Below are positions 8,074-17,056 of a stretch of DNA of 64,000 nucleotides, piece by piece. The notes beneath the pieces were generated by a model, which made no database searches, had not been told where the DNA came from, and was given only the letters and a program-made list of their open reading frames with translations. This DNA is from Carboxydothermus islandicus. Lineage in GTDB: Bacteria; Bacillota; Z-2901; Carboxydothermales; Carboxydothermaceae. Made by a program: the position numbers and the translations under genes. The stretch's first letter is position 1, and every line of letters begins with the position of its first letter. The stretch lies in NCBI RefSeq assembly GCF_001950325.1, contig NZ_BDJL01000003.1:24193-88192 (forward strand), given 5' to 3'.

Positions 8074-11000
8074 TTACACCCGAACTTCCTTCTCTAAATT
8101 AATAAAATATAAATACTTTTCTTTTACCTTTTTGCCGGTAATCTCCTCCACCGCCCGGGCGTAGAGGTTAAGCTGACCTGCGTACTCTTTTAGCCGCTCG
8201 TTTAAAATATCTCCGGTGCTCCGGTCGGTTTTCCAGTCAACGATAAAAAACCCATCTTCTTCAAGAGCCAAAAGGTCAATTATCCCTCGCACCAGGATTT
8301 TTTCCGAAAAACCGGTAGCCTCCGGATAAATTTCACCGGCCTTGATTCCCAGGGTAAAGGGAAATTCCCGGTAAATTTCCCGGGCTCTAAGGATTCTCTG
8401 GCCCAAGGGTGTGGCAAAAATCCGGGTAATTTTCGTAAAATCAAGCATTTCTAAGCTTTCGGGAGGCAGAACCCCCTCCGCTACCAGCCTTTCCCCCTGG
8501 GCTTTAAGTCCAGCAGCGGACAAATCACCTCGAAAATCAATCCGCCGCAAAAACTCGTGGTAAACAATCCCTAATATAGCTCCGTCTTCAAAGTATGCTC
8601 CGGGTAAAAATATTTCATCCTCCTCTTCCAAAAAAATAATGTCATCGGTGCTAAAAACTTCTTTTAAATCGGAAACGCTCATCTTCGCAGGAAACTTAGA
8701 AATTTTTAACCCGGGATAATTAAACTCTAAGCCTGCTCTAAATTGCCCGGTATAATCGGTTTCTTCGGTAAAAGGTGTTTTTGTCAGGAGCTTAACCCTT
8801 AGCATTTCTGGAAGTTCCCATTGCTCTCCCTCAATTTTTTCCTGCTGAGGATGAACTTCTACTTTAAGACAGTCAGGTAAATCGCTGCCCTCCCTAAAAA
8901 CTACTGGCCCAATCCAGTCCAAAAAGTTTCCAGCTCTGGCAATCTGGCCATCGGACAGAGTATCTTTCAAAGCCTCGGTCTGGCTTTGCCAGCCGGCTAT
9001 TTTCTTTGCTAAGTTTTTCACCGTACCCACCATGATAAGCTTTTCTCTGGCCCGGGTCAGGGCAACATACAAAATCCGCATTTCTTCCGCTAAAGTTTCC
9101 CGCCGCATTCGCTCACTCAAGATTTGCGAAGCTATGGAATGGCGCCGGATTCTTTTCTCCGGGTCAAAAAATTTAGGCCCGAAACCAAGGTCGCTGTGGA
9201 GAAAAACAGTGTTGCTGTAATCAAACTTAAATCGCTTCCCCAGGCCAACCACAAACACCACCGGAAACTCCAGCCCTTTGCTTTTATGAACGGACATTAC
9301 CCGGACCACATCATCCGCCTCGCCAATTAATTTGGCCGGTGAAAAATCCTCGGATTCTGCCGCCTGGCTTAAAAAAGTAAGAAAGTTATAAATACCACCA
9401 CCGTTAATTTCAGCAAAATCAGCGGCCAGGTCATGTAACAATTTTAAGTTCGCCTGCCGCACTTCTCCGCCGGGATAAGCTCCAAAAATCTCCGGTAAAT
9501 TAGTTTTACGGTATATTTCATTCACGAGCTCTGCCAAACTAATTTGCCGGGATAGTTTCTGGAATTCAACTAAAAGTTCTAAAAACTTTGAGCTTTTTAC
9601 CGAAAGCTCATCCCCTCCCGAAGATTTATTTTTAAGAGCATCATAGAGAAGGCCTTCGGGGTATTCCTTCCGGACCTGCCAGAGTTCTTCATAGGTTAAA
9701 CCGGCAACGGGTGAGCATAACACCGCCGCCAAAGGAATATCCTGGCAGGGGTTATCGATTACTTTTAAAAAGCTGGTCATCAGCAAAATTTCCTTGGAAT
9801 TTAAAAAGTTACCCGCTCCTTCAACGTAAACAGGTATCCCCGCCCTGGTCAATTCTTCCTGCCAGATATTGGTGGAGCTGCTGAGGGAACGGGAAAGAAT
9901 GACAATATCCCGGTACTGCAACGGCCGAAATTTTTTGGTTTCGCGGTCAAAAACTTGAAAACCTTCTTCTTTGAGTTTTAAAATTTTTGCCGCTACCAGC
10001 CGGGCTTCCCGGTGGACCGCAGTTAGATCTTCCTCGGGTTCACCGTTTGAGTCATTTTCCTCTTCGGGTTTTCCTTCAATTAAATGCAATTCCGCAAAAC
10101 AGTTAGCATTGGGAAGATAGTCTGCCCCCTTTTTAAGAAAAGCTTTTTCATCATAAGAAAGCTCCGCTACCCTTTTTTTCATGATTTGCTTAAAAATAAA
10201 GTTTACAGTTTCGATAATTTCCTCGCGGCTTCTGAAGTTCTGGCTTAACTCTACTTTCTTTTCGTCAGTAAAATCTTCATATTTCTTTAGAAAAATCTCC
10301 GGCCGGGCCCAGCGAAAACGGTAAATGCTTTGCTTTACATCACCTACCATGAAAAGATTTTGTCCATCTCTGGAGACATAAGTTAAAATCTCTTCCTGAA
10401 GGCCATTTATATCCTGGTACTCATCTACCAATACTTCCGCGTATTTTTCCCGGAGCTCCCGGAAAACTCCACTTTTTAAAATATCAAGAGCCCAGTGCTC
10501 TAAATCGAAAAAGTCCGCAAAGCCAAGTTTCCTTTTTTCCTCTTGATATTTCCGGGAAAATTCCCGGACTAATTTTACCAAAGGGTCAAGATAGGATGTT
10601 AAAGTTCTTAACTCTTCCCGAAAACTACCTGCTTCCCAGGAAAAATAACGTTTTTTTACGGTTTCGAATTGCTCCTTTGCCTTATCCCGTAAGTCTTTTG
10701 CTTCGTCCTTGCCCCCAGCTCCCCTTCCCCAGGAAAAGGTTCCAAATTTCACCTGGGTTAGGTATTGCTTTGCCGCCTCGTATCCTTCATTTAGTTTCGC
10801 ATACAGTCCCCGCACCTTTTCCATATCCTCTTCTAAGAGGGAAAAAGCCCTGTCCTGACCATACTTTTCCGCTACACTTTTAGCCCGTCCTAAAAGCTCG
10901 ATGATATACTCCAACCACATTTCGGTACTACTTTTTATTTCCCGGTACCAGAAAGTATCTTCAAACCTTTCCCAGTCCCCGTTAAGTAAATTTAATGAGT

Positions 11001-11577
11001 CCAAAAGCCACTTTTCAGGCTCGGGATTGGACCGGGAGAAATGGTAAAGGTTAAGGATTAGCTCCTTTAAGTTACGGTCATTTTTTTCATCGTTTAAATA
11101 TTCCAACAGGGCAAAAAGTTCCCGGTCCCCTCTTTCGTATCTCTCCTCCAAAATTTCGTCTAAAACTTTATTTTTTAGATACGTTTCCCCTGGTCCATCT
11201 AAAATCGCAAACTTGGTTTCATACCCAAACACCCGTCCGTATTTCCGGATAATTTTATGACAAAAGGAATGGAGGGTAGAAATATCGGCCACCGGCAACA
11301 GTTCTAACTGTTCTAAAATTCGCAAGTTTTCCGGATCTTCATTTAAACGTTTTAAAAGCTCCGTCCCAATTCGCTCTTTCATCTCTCCCGCTGCCGCTTC
11401 GGTAAAGGTAACCACCAAAAGCCGGTCTATGTCTACCGGAGGTGTATCCGTCAATACCCGGGATAATACCCGCTCCACCAAAACCGAAGTTTTCCCGGCT
11501 CCCGCAGCAGCCGATACTAACAGAGCATTACCCCTGGAATTAATAGCCCGCATTTGTTCAGCTGTCCAGTTTTTCAT
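8074..11577 (-). CDS. addA: ATP-dependent helicase/nuclease subunit A
   Basis: A 1167-residue UvrD-type helicase with a C-terminal RecB-like nuclease, the A subunit of the AddAB double-strand-break resection enzyme (Firmicute counterpart of RecBCD). Walker A is AAAGAGKT at residues 23-30; the DExx box is VLVDEYQDINGLQEE; helicase motif VMSVHKSKGLEFPVVFV is present. The nuclease motif is near the C-terminus (RGIIDLLA followed by FFIVDWKTD). The length matches the family. The start has GGGGGAGG eight bases upstream and overlaps the end of addB by 20 bases, so the two are translationally coupled. Confidence 0.95.
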   Translation of the reverse strand: MKNWTAEQMRAINSRGNALLVSAAAGAGKTSVLVERVLSRVLTDTPPVDIDRLLVVTFTEAAAGEMKERIGTELLKRLNEDPENLRILEQLELLPVADISTLHSFCHKIIRKYGRVFGYETKFAILDGPGETYLKNKVLDEILEERYERGDRELFALLEYLNDEKNDRNLKELILNLYHFSRSNPEPEKWLLDSLNLLNGDWERFEDTFWYREIKSSTEMWLEYIIELLGRAKSVAEKYGQDRAFSLLEEDMEKVRGLYAKLNEGYEAAKQYLTQVKFGTFSWGRGAGGKDEAKDLRDKAKEQFETVKKRYFSWEAGSFREELRTLTSYLDPLVKLVREFSRKYQEEKRKLGFADFFDLEHWALDILKSGVFRELREKYAEVLVDEYQDINGLQEEILTYVSRDGQNLFMVGDVKQSIYRFRWARPEIFLKKYEDFTDEKKVELSQNFRSREEIIETVNFIFKQIMKKRVAELSYDEKAFLKKGADYLPNANCFAELHLIEGKPEEENDSNGEPEEDLTAVHREARLVAAKILKLKEEGFQVFDRETKKFRPLQYRDIVILSRSLSSSTNIWQEELTRAGIPVYVEGAGNFLNSKEILLMTSFLKVIDNPCQDIPLAAVLCSPVAGLTYEELWQVRKEYPEGLLYDALKNKSSGGDELSVKSSKFLELLVEFQKLSRQISLAELVNEIYRKTNLPEIFGAYPGGEVRQANLKLLHDLAADFAEINGGGIYNFLTFLSQAAESEDFSPAKLIGEADDVVRVMSVHKSKGLEFPVVFVVGLGKRFKFDYSNTVFLHSDLGFGPKFFDPEKRIRRHSIASQILSERMRRETLAEEMRILYVALTRAREKLIMVGTVKNLAKKIAGWQSQTEALKDTLSDGQIARAGNFLDWIGPVVFREGSDLPDCLKVEVHPQQEKIEGEQWELPEMLRVKLLTKTPFTEETDYTGQFRAGLEFNYPGLKISKFPAKMSVSDLKEVFSTDDIIFLEEEDEIFLPGAYFEDGAILGIVYHEFLRRIDFRGDLSAAGLKAQGERLVAEGVLPPESLEMLDFTKITRIFATPLGQRILRAREIYREFPFTLGIKAGEIYPEATGFSEKILVRGIIDLLALEEDGFFIVDWKTDRSTGDILNERLKEYAGQLNLYARAVEEITGKKVKEKYLYFINLEKEVRV

Positions 11578-14500
11578 CCACCATACCTCCCCCTGAAAGC
11601 GCCAGCAACACTTCGGGATCTTTTTTCCTGGGTATTACCCGGTATTGTTTTTCCTGTTCTTCCAAGCGGCACACTTCAAGATAAGAACAATACCTGCAGC
11701 CGGTAGCATCTTTTAATTGATAGGGTATTGCCGAAAATTCTCCGGCGCTAATTTTAAAAATAGCTTCGGTAATAAGACTTTTAATTTTGGTAAATAGGGC
11801 TTCCAGTTCCGCCGGGGTTAAAGCATTATCAATCCTGCCGTCTTTATAAGTTCGTAAATTTACCGTTTTAAACTTGTTGTTCTGGGCATAAAAGCTATCT
11901 AAATGTTTTAAACTTTCCTCATCCTTTAAGGCATAACCACTCAGGCGAAAATTTTTATAAACTTCTTCCTTTAACTCCTCCATGGAGAGACCCTCTGCCT
12001 TCTCATCTAACATGGGGTTTTGAAAGCGAAAATAAAACGCTCCCGCAGGCACCAAATTTTCTCCAAAAAGTTCCTTATTTTCACTGGCCACTAAAAGATA
12101 AGTTAAAAGCTGAAGGTTAATCCCACCCACTACTTCATCAAGGCTTATTGATATCGAGCCGGTTTTATAATCAATTATTCTAAGATAGGTTTTTCCATCG
12201 TTCTCATAAACATCTATCCGGTCAATTTTCCCGGCTAACGTATATTTCTCTCCGTTGACCTCAAAAACCGGGGATTTTAACCTTTCCTTTTCCCCAAAAG
12301 CTATTTCTTCTCCAAAGGGAGTAAATTTAGTAAAGGCTTCGAAATAAGCAAGAGCTTCAATAGCTTTAAATAACATAAGATACAGACGGTTTAAAAAGTA
12401 CCTTCCCCGGTATGTGGCCAGGAATTTTTCTCCGTATTCTTGCCGGGCTTTGGTAAAAGCTTGATAAACTAAGGTTTTTAAATCTTCTGCTAAAAGGGTT
12501 GAAAGCTTCTGCCCTTTTTCCCTTACCGTTTTTATTATCTCCGCTACTGCCCCGTGAAGAAGAGCACCAATTTCGGTTGCTTCCGGAGTAAAAATTTCTC
12601 GCTCTTCTGCTTTAATGAGGTATTTTAAAAAATATTTTAATGGGCAGCTATAATAAGTTTCCAAACGCGAAACCGAAAGGGTTTTAGAAGGGAGAAATTC
12701 CTTAAAACCGGCACTTAACTTTATTTTGCCAGGATCGGTGGCAAAAGCCCGGGCTATTTTTGTTATTAGCTCCGGCTTACTTAGCAGTAAAGCATTAAAA
12801 GCTCCTTGAGCAATAAAAGGTAGCTCCCCGTTCTTTTTAACCTTTACCATTTCTCTGGAAAGAAGTCTTGTTAAGGCCTGAGGGGTGGTTTCATTACCGT
12901 AAGATCCTTCCTCCGATTTTAAATTGGGAAAAGCTTTCTTTAGCCAGTCTACTAAAAGCGCCGGGGTAAAACTTTCACCGGTAAGACTTACCCGGGGATA
13001 AGAAACATAAACCCTTTCCCGGGCCCGGGTCAGCGCTAAAAATACGTGAAAATTATCCTCTTTAAGCCGCTGGCGGATTAGCGGCGAAAGTTCCAATCCC
13101 ACCTTTTTAAGCCTGGCCCGTTCTTCCTCGGTAAAAATTAGTCCCGCTGCCGGCGGTGAGGGAAATTTCCCTTCCACTGCTCCCAAAATAATTACTGCCC
13201 TGGCTTCACCGGTCCAGTAATGTTTGCTGCCCCCTGCCCGCACCTGGTCCAAGCCTTTGGGAATGGTTTTTAAAGAAAGTTTTGCCAGATACGCTAAAAG
13301 TTCTTCCGCAAAGGTAGTGGGATTTAACCTTTCATCGCCAAAAACTTCTTCTATCTCGGTTAGTAAATTCATCAAAGCCTGCCAGAACCGCTCGCCATTT
13401 TCATCGGAAATTCTCCGGGAAACACCAATTTTTAATAAGAGCTGTTTTAAACTCTGGCTGAACTCCCGGTAAGTGTTAATTAAAGGTAGTTTTTTAGAAA
13501 AAGAAATGATTTCCCCAAAACCTTTCTCCCAGCTTTCCCAGTATAATGAATTGGTGTCCTTCCAGGCCTCTTTGGAAACTAATTTTTCACCATCTAATCC
13601 CCGGCTTAAAAGGTAATTTTCCAGAGAAAAAACTTCCTCGGCGGTTAAATTTAATAGGCCGGATTTTAGACAATCGATAGCCGCTTCCCGGTTAAACTCC
13701 CCGAGCACTCCTTTTAACAGTAAATAAAGTCCGTGGTGGTCAAAAGCAAGGCCTTTATCCACATATACCGGCAAACCGTATTCGTTAAAAACAGTTTTGA
13801 TATTGGAAATATAGTAACCATCCTCCGGTATTAATACCAGGATATCGGAAAGTTTATACCTCTTAAATTTGACAAGATAGCGGATTATCCGGGCCGCTTT
13901 TTCCATTTCTTCTAAGGGGTTGGCAGCAACAATTAAACTTAAATTTTCTGAAGACCCGGAGTAAGGATTGGGGGGAAGCGGGTAATAATTCTGGGCCAGG
14001 TGAAGAAGTTCTGCAGCTTGATAGCGCTCAATTTTTTCAAGATTTATTTCTTTTATTTTTACACCTAAATTTAAAGCCTCGGTATAAAGCCTTTTAAATA
14101 CCCCCGTATCGTATTCCAGAGGCAAAGTTACGGTAACTTCGGTGCAGGTTTTTAAAAGGGTTTTAATAACTTCTAACTCTAAGGGAGTAAAAGTATAAAA
14201 ACCGTCAATAAACACTTTTGCCCCCGCTAAAAACTTGCTCTTAGGGGCATATTCCAAAAACTTTTCCAGAAGTCCCTCGCTGGTATACTCTTCCCCAAAT
14301 TTTTCTAAGTATAACTTGTATAACAGGTAAACATCTTTTAATTTTTGCTGCAGCATCCAATCCTCTATTTTAGAAGACGTTTTTTCTAAATTCTCCGGTT
14401 TTACCCGGTAACGCCGAAACTCTTTAAATAACTTTAAAAGGTCTTCAATAAACCCGGGATTATCCGCTGCTTTTCGTAAAATCTGCAGTTTTTCCTTATT

Positions 14501-14800
14501 TTCCTGTAAAATCTTTTTTAAAGTAATCTGGTAAACAAATTCTGAAGAGTTCTTAAGGCGAGCTTTAAACTCCCGTACAACATTTAAAGCAAGTCGATTA
14601 AAACTTACCACCTGCAGGCGAAAACTCCCGGGTATATCGTCCCGGGTATTTAAAAGATATTCGTTTTCAAAGGTAGCACTCTCCGGCACTATATACAGCA
14701 CCATAGGTCCCAGCGGTGCTTCTTTTAAATTTTTCACAATTTCTTCCCGGCAGTACCGGCTTTTTCCGGACCCCACCGGCCCCCTCACCATCGTAAGCAT
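11558..14800 (-). CDS. addB: ATP-dependent helicase/nuclease subunit B
   Basis: About 1080 residues, the B subunit of AddAB. Near the N-terminus GPVGSGKSRY keeps a Walker A motif. The C-terminal nuclease has TYLRIIDYKTGS as its catalytic strand. The Fe-S cluster ligands of AddB are visible as one Cys in YYSCPLKYFLKY and a C-x2-C-x5-C near the end (GCRYCSYLEVC). ATG at 14798-14800 is chosen because GGAGGGAG lies just upstream; an in-frame ATG at 14834 would lack a ribosome site and lies inside a GGGACGGTTCT-type repeat. Confidence 0.95.
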   Translation of the reverse strand: MLTMVRGPVGSGKSRYCREEIVKNLKEAPLGPMVLYIVPESATFENEYLLNTRDDIPGSFRLQVVSFNRLALNVVREFKARLKNSSEFVYQITLKKILQENKEKLQILRKAADNPGFIEDLLKLFKEFRRYRVKPENLEKTSSKIEDWMLQQKLKDVYLLYKLYLEKFGEEYTSEGLLEKFLEYAPKSKFLAGAKVFIDGFYTFTPLELEVIKTLLKTCTEVTVTLPLEYDTGVFKRLYTEALNLGVKIKEINLEKIERYQAAELLHLAQNYYPLPPNPYSGSSENLSLIVAANPLEEMEKAARIIRYLVKFKRYKLSDILVLIPEDGYYISNIKTVFNEYGLPVYVDKGLAFDHHGLYLLLKGVLGEFNREAAIDCLKSGLLNLTAEEVFSLENYLLSRGLDGEKLVSKEAWKDTNSLYWESWEKGFGEIISFSKKLPLINTYREFSQSLKQLLLKIGVSRRISDENGERFWQALMNLLTEIEEVFGDERLNPTTFAEELLAYLAKLSLKTIPKGLDQVRAGGSKHYWTGEARAVIILGAVEGKFPSPPAAGLIFTEEERARLKKVGLELSPLIRQRLKEDNFHVFLALTRARERVYVSYPRVSLTGESFTPALLVDWLKKAFPNLKSEEGSYGNETTPQALTRLLSREMVKVKKNGELPFIAQGAFNALLLSKPELITKIARAFATDPGKIKLSAGFKEFLPSKTLSVSRLETYYSCPLKYFLKYLIKAEEREIFTPEATEIGALLHGAVAEIIKTVREKGQKLSTLLAEDLKTLVYQAFTKARQEYGEKFLATYRGRYFLNRLYLMLFKAIEALAYFEAFTKFTPFGEEIAFGEKERLKSPVFEVNGEKYTLAGKIDRIDVYENDGKTYLRIIDYKTGSISISLDEVVGGINLQLLTYLLVASENKELFGENLVPAGAFYFRFQNPMLDEKAEGLSMEELKEEVYKNFRLSGYALKDEESLKHLDSFYAQNNKFKTVNLRTYKDGRIDNALTPAELEALFTKIKSLITEAIFKISAGEFSAIPYQLKDATGCRYCSYLEVCRLEEQEKQYRVIPRKKDPEVLLALSGGGMVDEKLDS

Positions 14801-14812
14801 AATGCTCCCTCC

Positions 14813-14836
14813 AGGGACGGTTCTGTAAACCACCAT
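14813..14836 (+). repeat. GGGACGGTTCT-type interspersed repeat (variant copy)
   Basis: A 24-base element starting AGGGACGGTTCT and ending ACCACCAT, nearly the same as 63887-63910 and, inverted, 16437-16460. It sits immediately upstream of the addB ribosome binding site. Confidence 0.7.
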
Positions 14837-14877
14837 TTTTTAATGAAAGGTCTTCCCCTAAAATTATAAAAAATTAA

Positions 14878-14909
14878 AGGGGATGCGGAATTTCTTCCGT
14901 CCCCTTTTT
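14878..14909. terminator. Hairpin terminator upstream of addB
   Basis: An imperfect GC-rich stem, AAAGGGGATGCGGA with TCCGTCCCCTTT, loop of about six bases, T-rich on both sides. On the minus strand it ends transcription arriving from the acetamidase/permease genes. Confidence 0.65.
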
Positions 14910-15132
14910 GTATTTCGCTATGATAACCTATTTTCCTGCTTTTGCAGGAAGTTTTATAAACGCCCTACAGAATTATATGTTTTGCATTTTTTTTATTTAG
15001 TTTTTTGGGTAGCCAGTAAAGTAAAGCCAAATTTGGCTTCAGCATTTTGATATTCATTATTTGCTGACTTGTCTAACTGTACAACAAAAGCCAATAAGCA
15101 CCCTCTTTTTATAAAGCTTAATTTACTACTTC
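14910..15132 (-). pseudogene. Probable decayed coding sequence (no start)
   Basis: No intact gene. The minus strand holds an open stretch of ~37 codons with no usable start, ending in FGFTLLATQKTK and a stop at 14993-14995. It lies in a different frame from the truncated permease just upstream. It could be the 3' remnant of that permease or of another gene left after an internal deletion. Product not recognised. Confidence 0.3.
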
Positions 15133-15345
15133 TTAAAGTAAGGGTTCAGTAAAAACCATTGCTACCATACCAATAAGGTAGGCTAAAGGCAACATGTCAT
15201 TGGAAATATCTGCAACTACCCCGTAAATCCCCCAGAGAGCAATAGGTACCATAAAAATTAGGCCGTAAATAATAAGGTCTTTTAACGTTAGTGCTCTTTT
15301 CAACTCTTGTTTATATCCAAATTTTTCTAATTCTTGGATCTTCAC
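15133..15345 (-). pseudogene. Truncated amino acid permease (APC family), N-terminus only
   Basis: Only 70 codons remain. The sequence (ELKRALTLKDLIIYGLIFMV, then PLAYLIGMVAMVFT) is the N-terminal part of an APC-family amino acid/polyamine permease, covering the first two membrane spans; full members have about 440 residues and 12 spans. The reading frame departs from the family pattern straight after MVFT and stops within four codons. It starts 12 bases after the acetamidase gene, so it was once the second gene of an amide-use operon: hydrolase plus transporter. It is very unlikely to transport as it stands. Confidence 0.75.
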
Positions 15346-15357
15346 TATACCTCCATC

Positions 15358-16248
15358 CTATTCTATTTTCAGTCCATATTTGGTTAATATCCACCGTGGC
15401 ATTACAAGCCTTGCGGTTTTTAATGGATCTACCACCTGAGAAATTTGTAAATCCCCAACCGCACTTAAAAGCATCCCGGCTTCATTCAAATCCAATCCTA
15501 AATCGGTAAGGACATCTACTCCATACTGGGTAGCTTTTTCAACTGCTTCATCTAAAGTATCCGCTGAAGCTAAAAAGGCAACTATATCATCATTAATAAT
15601 TACAGGCTCAGAGACTTTAAAGTTTTTGAGTACCTCAACTTTAACAGTAACCTCAGCAGCAGTTTCAATTCCTGTTACCCAAACTTCACCGTCTCCCATG
15701 CGGGCATGGATATCACCTAAGGCCAGTAGGGCTCCTGGTACATTTACCGGTAAGATAATTTCATTCCCTTCACAAACTAAGTTTGTATCAAGATTCCCTC
15801 CATGCTTACCAGGAGTTCCACAAGGAAATTCGCCTTCCTTTGGTGCTACCCCAATCACGCCAATCATCGGCTTTACAGTCAATAGCAAATCATTAAAGTA
15901 GGCTACATTTTCGTTAATAGGTATTATTTTAATCGATGCCTTCTCAACCCTTTTACCTAAAACCCCAAAACCTGGGATAGCTGCCATTACTCCTGAATTT
16001 GCCAATTTAATCTTTAAAATACTGACTTTTAAACTATCCCCCGGTTCGGCTCCCCGGATAAAAACTGGCCCAGTTGCAGGATTAACCCTGTTCCAGTCCA
16101 GGCTATCAATTGATTGCTCACTACTTATAATTTGGTTAGCAAAACAGTCACATGTTTGAAAGGTAATGATACTACCATTTTCCACTTCTGCTACTGGTTT
16201 GTTTTCAGGTTTAAAGCTGTAAATAACTTGATCATTTTTTATAAACAT
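15358..16248 (-). CDS. Acetamidase/formamidase family protein
   Basis: A 296-residue cytoplasmic hydrolase of the FmdA/AmdA family, which release ammonia from formamide, acetamide or similar short amides. Family features visible are the N-terminal TFQTCDCFANQI segment, RVNPATGPVFIRGAEPGD, and the central GDIHARMGDGEVWVTGIE. The start ATG at 16246-16248 has GGGAGG eight bases upstream; the earlier in-frame ATG at 16279 has no ribosome site. A permease fragment follows. The 5' region (16249-16436) is very AT-rich and contains palindromes, but no convincing promoter was assigned. The substrate is not determined by sequence. Confidence 0.85.
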   Translation of the reverse strand: MFIKNDQVIYSFKPENKPVAEVENGSIITFQTCDCFANQIISSEQSIDSLDWNRVNPATGPVFIRGAEPGDSLKVSILKIKLANSGVMAAIPGFGVLGKRVEKASIKIIPINENVAYFNDLLLTVKPMIGVIGVAPKEGEFPCGTPGKHGGNLDTNLVCEGNEIILPVNVPGALLALGDIHARMGDGEVWVTGIETAAEVTVKVEVLKNFKVSEPVIINDDIVAFLASADTLDEAVEKATQYGVDVLTDLGLDLNEAGMLLSAVGDLQISQVVDPLKTARLVMPRWILTKYGLKIE

Positions 16249-16436
16249 TTGTTTTCCTCCCTTTTTTAGAAAATTTTTCATGAAAATCTTATTATATTAT
16301 ATAGAATTTTGTAATATTATGTAGCATTTTATGCTGTTTACTTAATAACATAATGTATTTTTAATTAATAAATAAATTTTGGAATAAATATCAACTTAAA
16401 GTAGTAAAGATGGGGACTATCCATAAATTATTAAAA

Positions 16437-16460
16437 ATGGTGGTTCTCAGAACCGTCCCT
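16437..16460 (-). repeat. GGGACGGTTCT-type interspersed repeat
   Basis: Read on the minus strand this 24-base element is identical to 63887-63910 and contains the palindrome GGTTCTGAGAACC. It begins within the stop codon of the phosphodiesterase gene (16459-16461). A related GGGGACTATCC string lies at 16412-16422. Confidence 0.8.
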
Positions 16461-16962
16461 ACAGTGACACAAGCTCCGCCTGCATACTTTCCAAATCCAC
16501 TACCGCTAGGGTGGCTTTACCGGTTAAGACTCCCGCCAGTTCCCCGGGATTTACATGCAAAGTTTTGCCCTTTGGCGTAATGTGAGCCTGGTGGGTGTGG
16601 CCGGTTACCACCAAATCGTATTTACCGCATTCCACCAGTGCCCGGGTTAAGACATCACTCGTTCCGTGATAAACAGCAATTTTTCGCCCGGCAATTTCCA
16701 CTTCACCCGCTTCATGGTAGTACTCAATCCCCAGCTTATCCACCACTTCCCGGAAGTAATAATGCTCCCCTTCGTTGTTACCAAAAACGGTAATAAGCCG
16801 CCCTTCCCGGCCAATTCCTTTTTTCAGGGCTATGGCCGCAAAAGGTGCCACCCAGTCGCCGGCGTGGATTACGGTGGTAATCCCCTTTTCTTTAAAATAG
16901 GCCACTGCTTTTTGGACGTTGGCTAAATTATCGTGGCTGTCGGACACGAGACCAATTAACAT
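16459..16962 (-). CDS. YfcE/MJ0936-type metallophosphodiesterase
   Basis: A 167-residue calcineurin-like phosphoesterase. Metal ligands of the family are all present: D8 and H10 (SDSHD), D36 (HAGDW), N62 (FGNNEG), H99 (VYHGTS), H122 and H124 (TGHTHQAH). Members are cytoplasmic, Mn-dependent phosphodiesterases that cleave model substrates and cyclic nucleotides; the natural substrate is unknown. ATG at 16960 follows AAGGGGG. The stop codon is shared with a GGGACGGTTCT repeat, and the upstream spacer is made of a 38-base tandem repeat. Confidence 0.9.
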   Translation of the reverse strand: MLIGLVSDSHDNLANVQKAVAYFKEKGITTVIHAGDWVAPFAAIALKKGIGREGRLITVFGNNEGEHYYFREVVDKLGIEYYHEAGEVEIAGRKIAVYHGTSDVLTRALVECGKYDLVVTGHTHQAHITPKGKTLHVNPGELAGVLTGKATLAVVDLESMQAELVSL

Positions 16963-16980
16963 ACAAAACCCCCTTCTTGG

Positions 16981-17056
16981 TATAATTTTGGGGACAGTCC
17001 CTATTTTTATACTTAAAGTATAATTTTGGGGACTGTCCCTATCTTTATACTTCGAG
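16981..17056. repeat. Two tandem 38-base units with GGGAC(A/T)GTCCC palindromes
   Basis: Unit 1 is 16981-17018 and unit 2 is 17019-17056, differing at only a few positions. Each starts TATAATTTTGGGGAC, contains the 11-base palindrome GGGACWGTCCC and ends TTTATACTT. Unit 2 supplies the last codons and the stop (17045-17047) of the ABC-2 permease gene. A rearranged relative may lie at 47790-47820. Confidence 0.85.

Noticed and set aside
16249..16436. Palindrome-rich AT region as a replication origin or attachment site
   Set aside because: It lacks DnaA-box clusters, integrase genes or tRNA ends; the palindromes are short and AT-biased.
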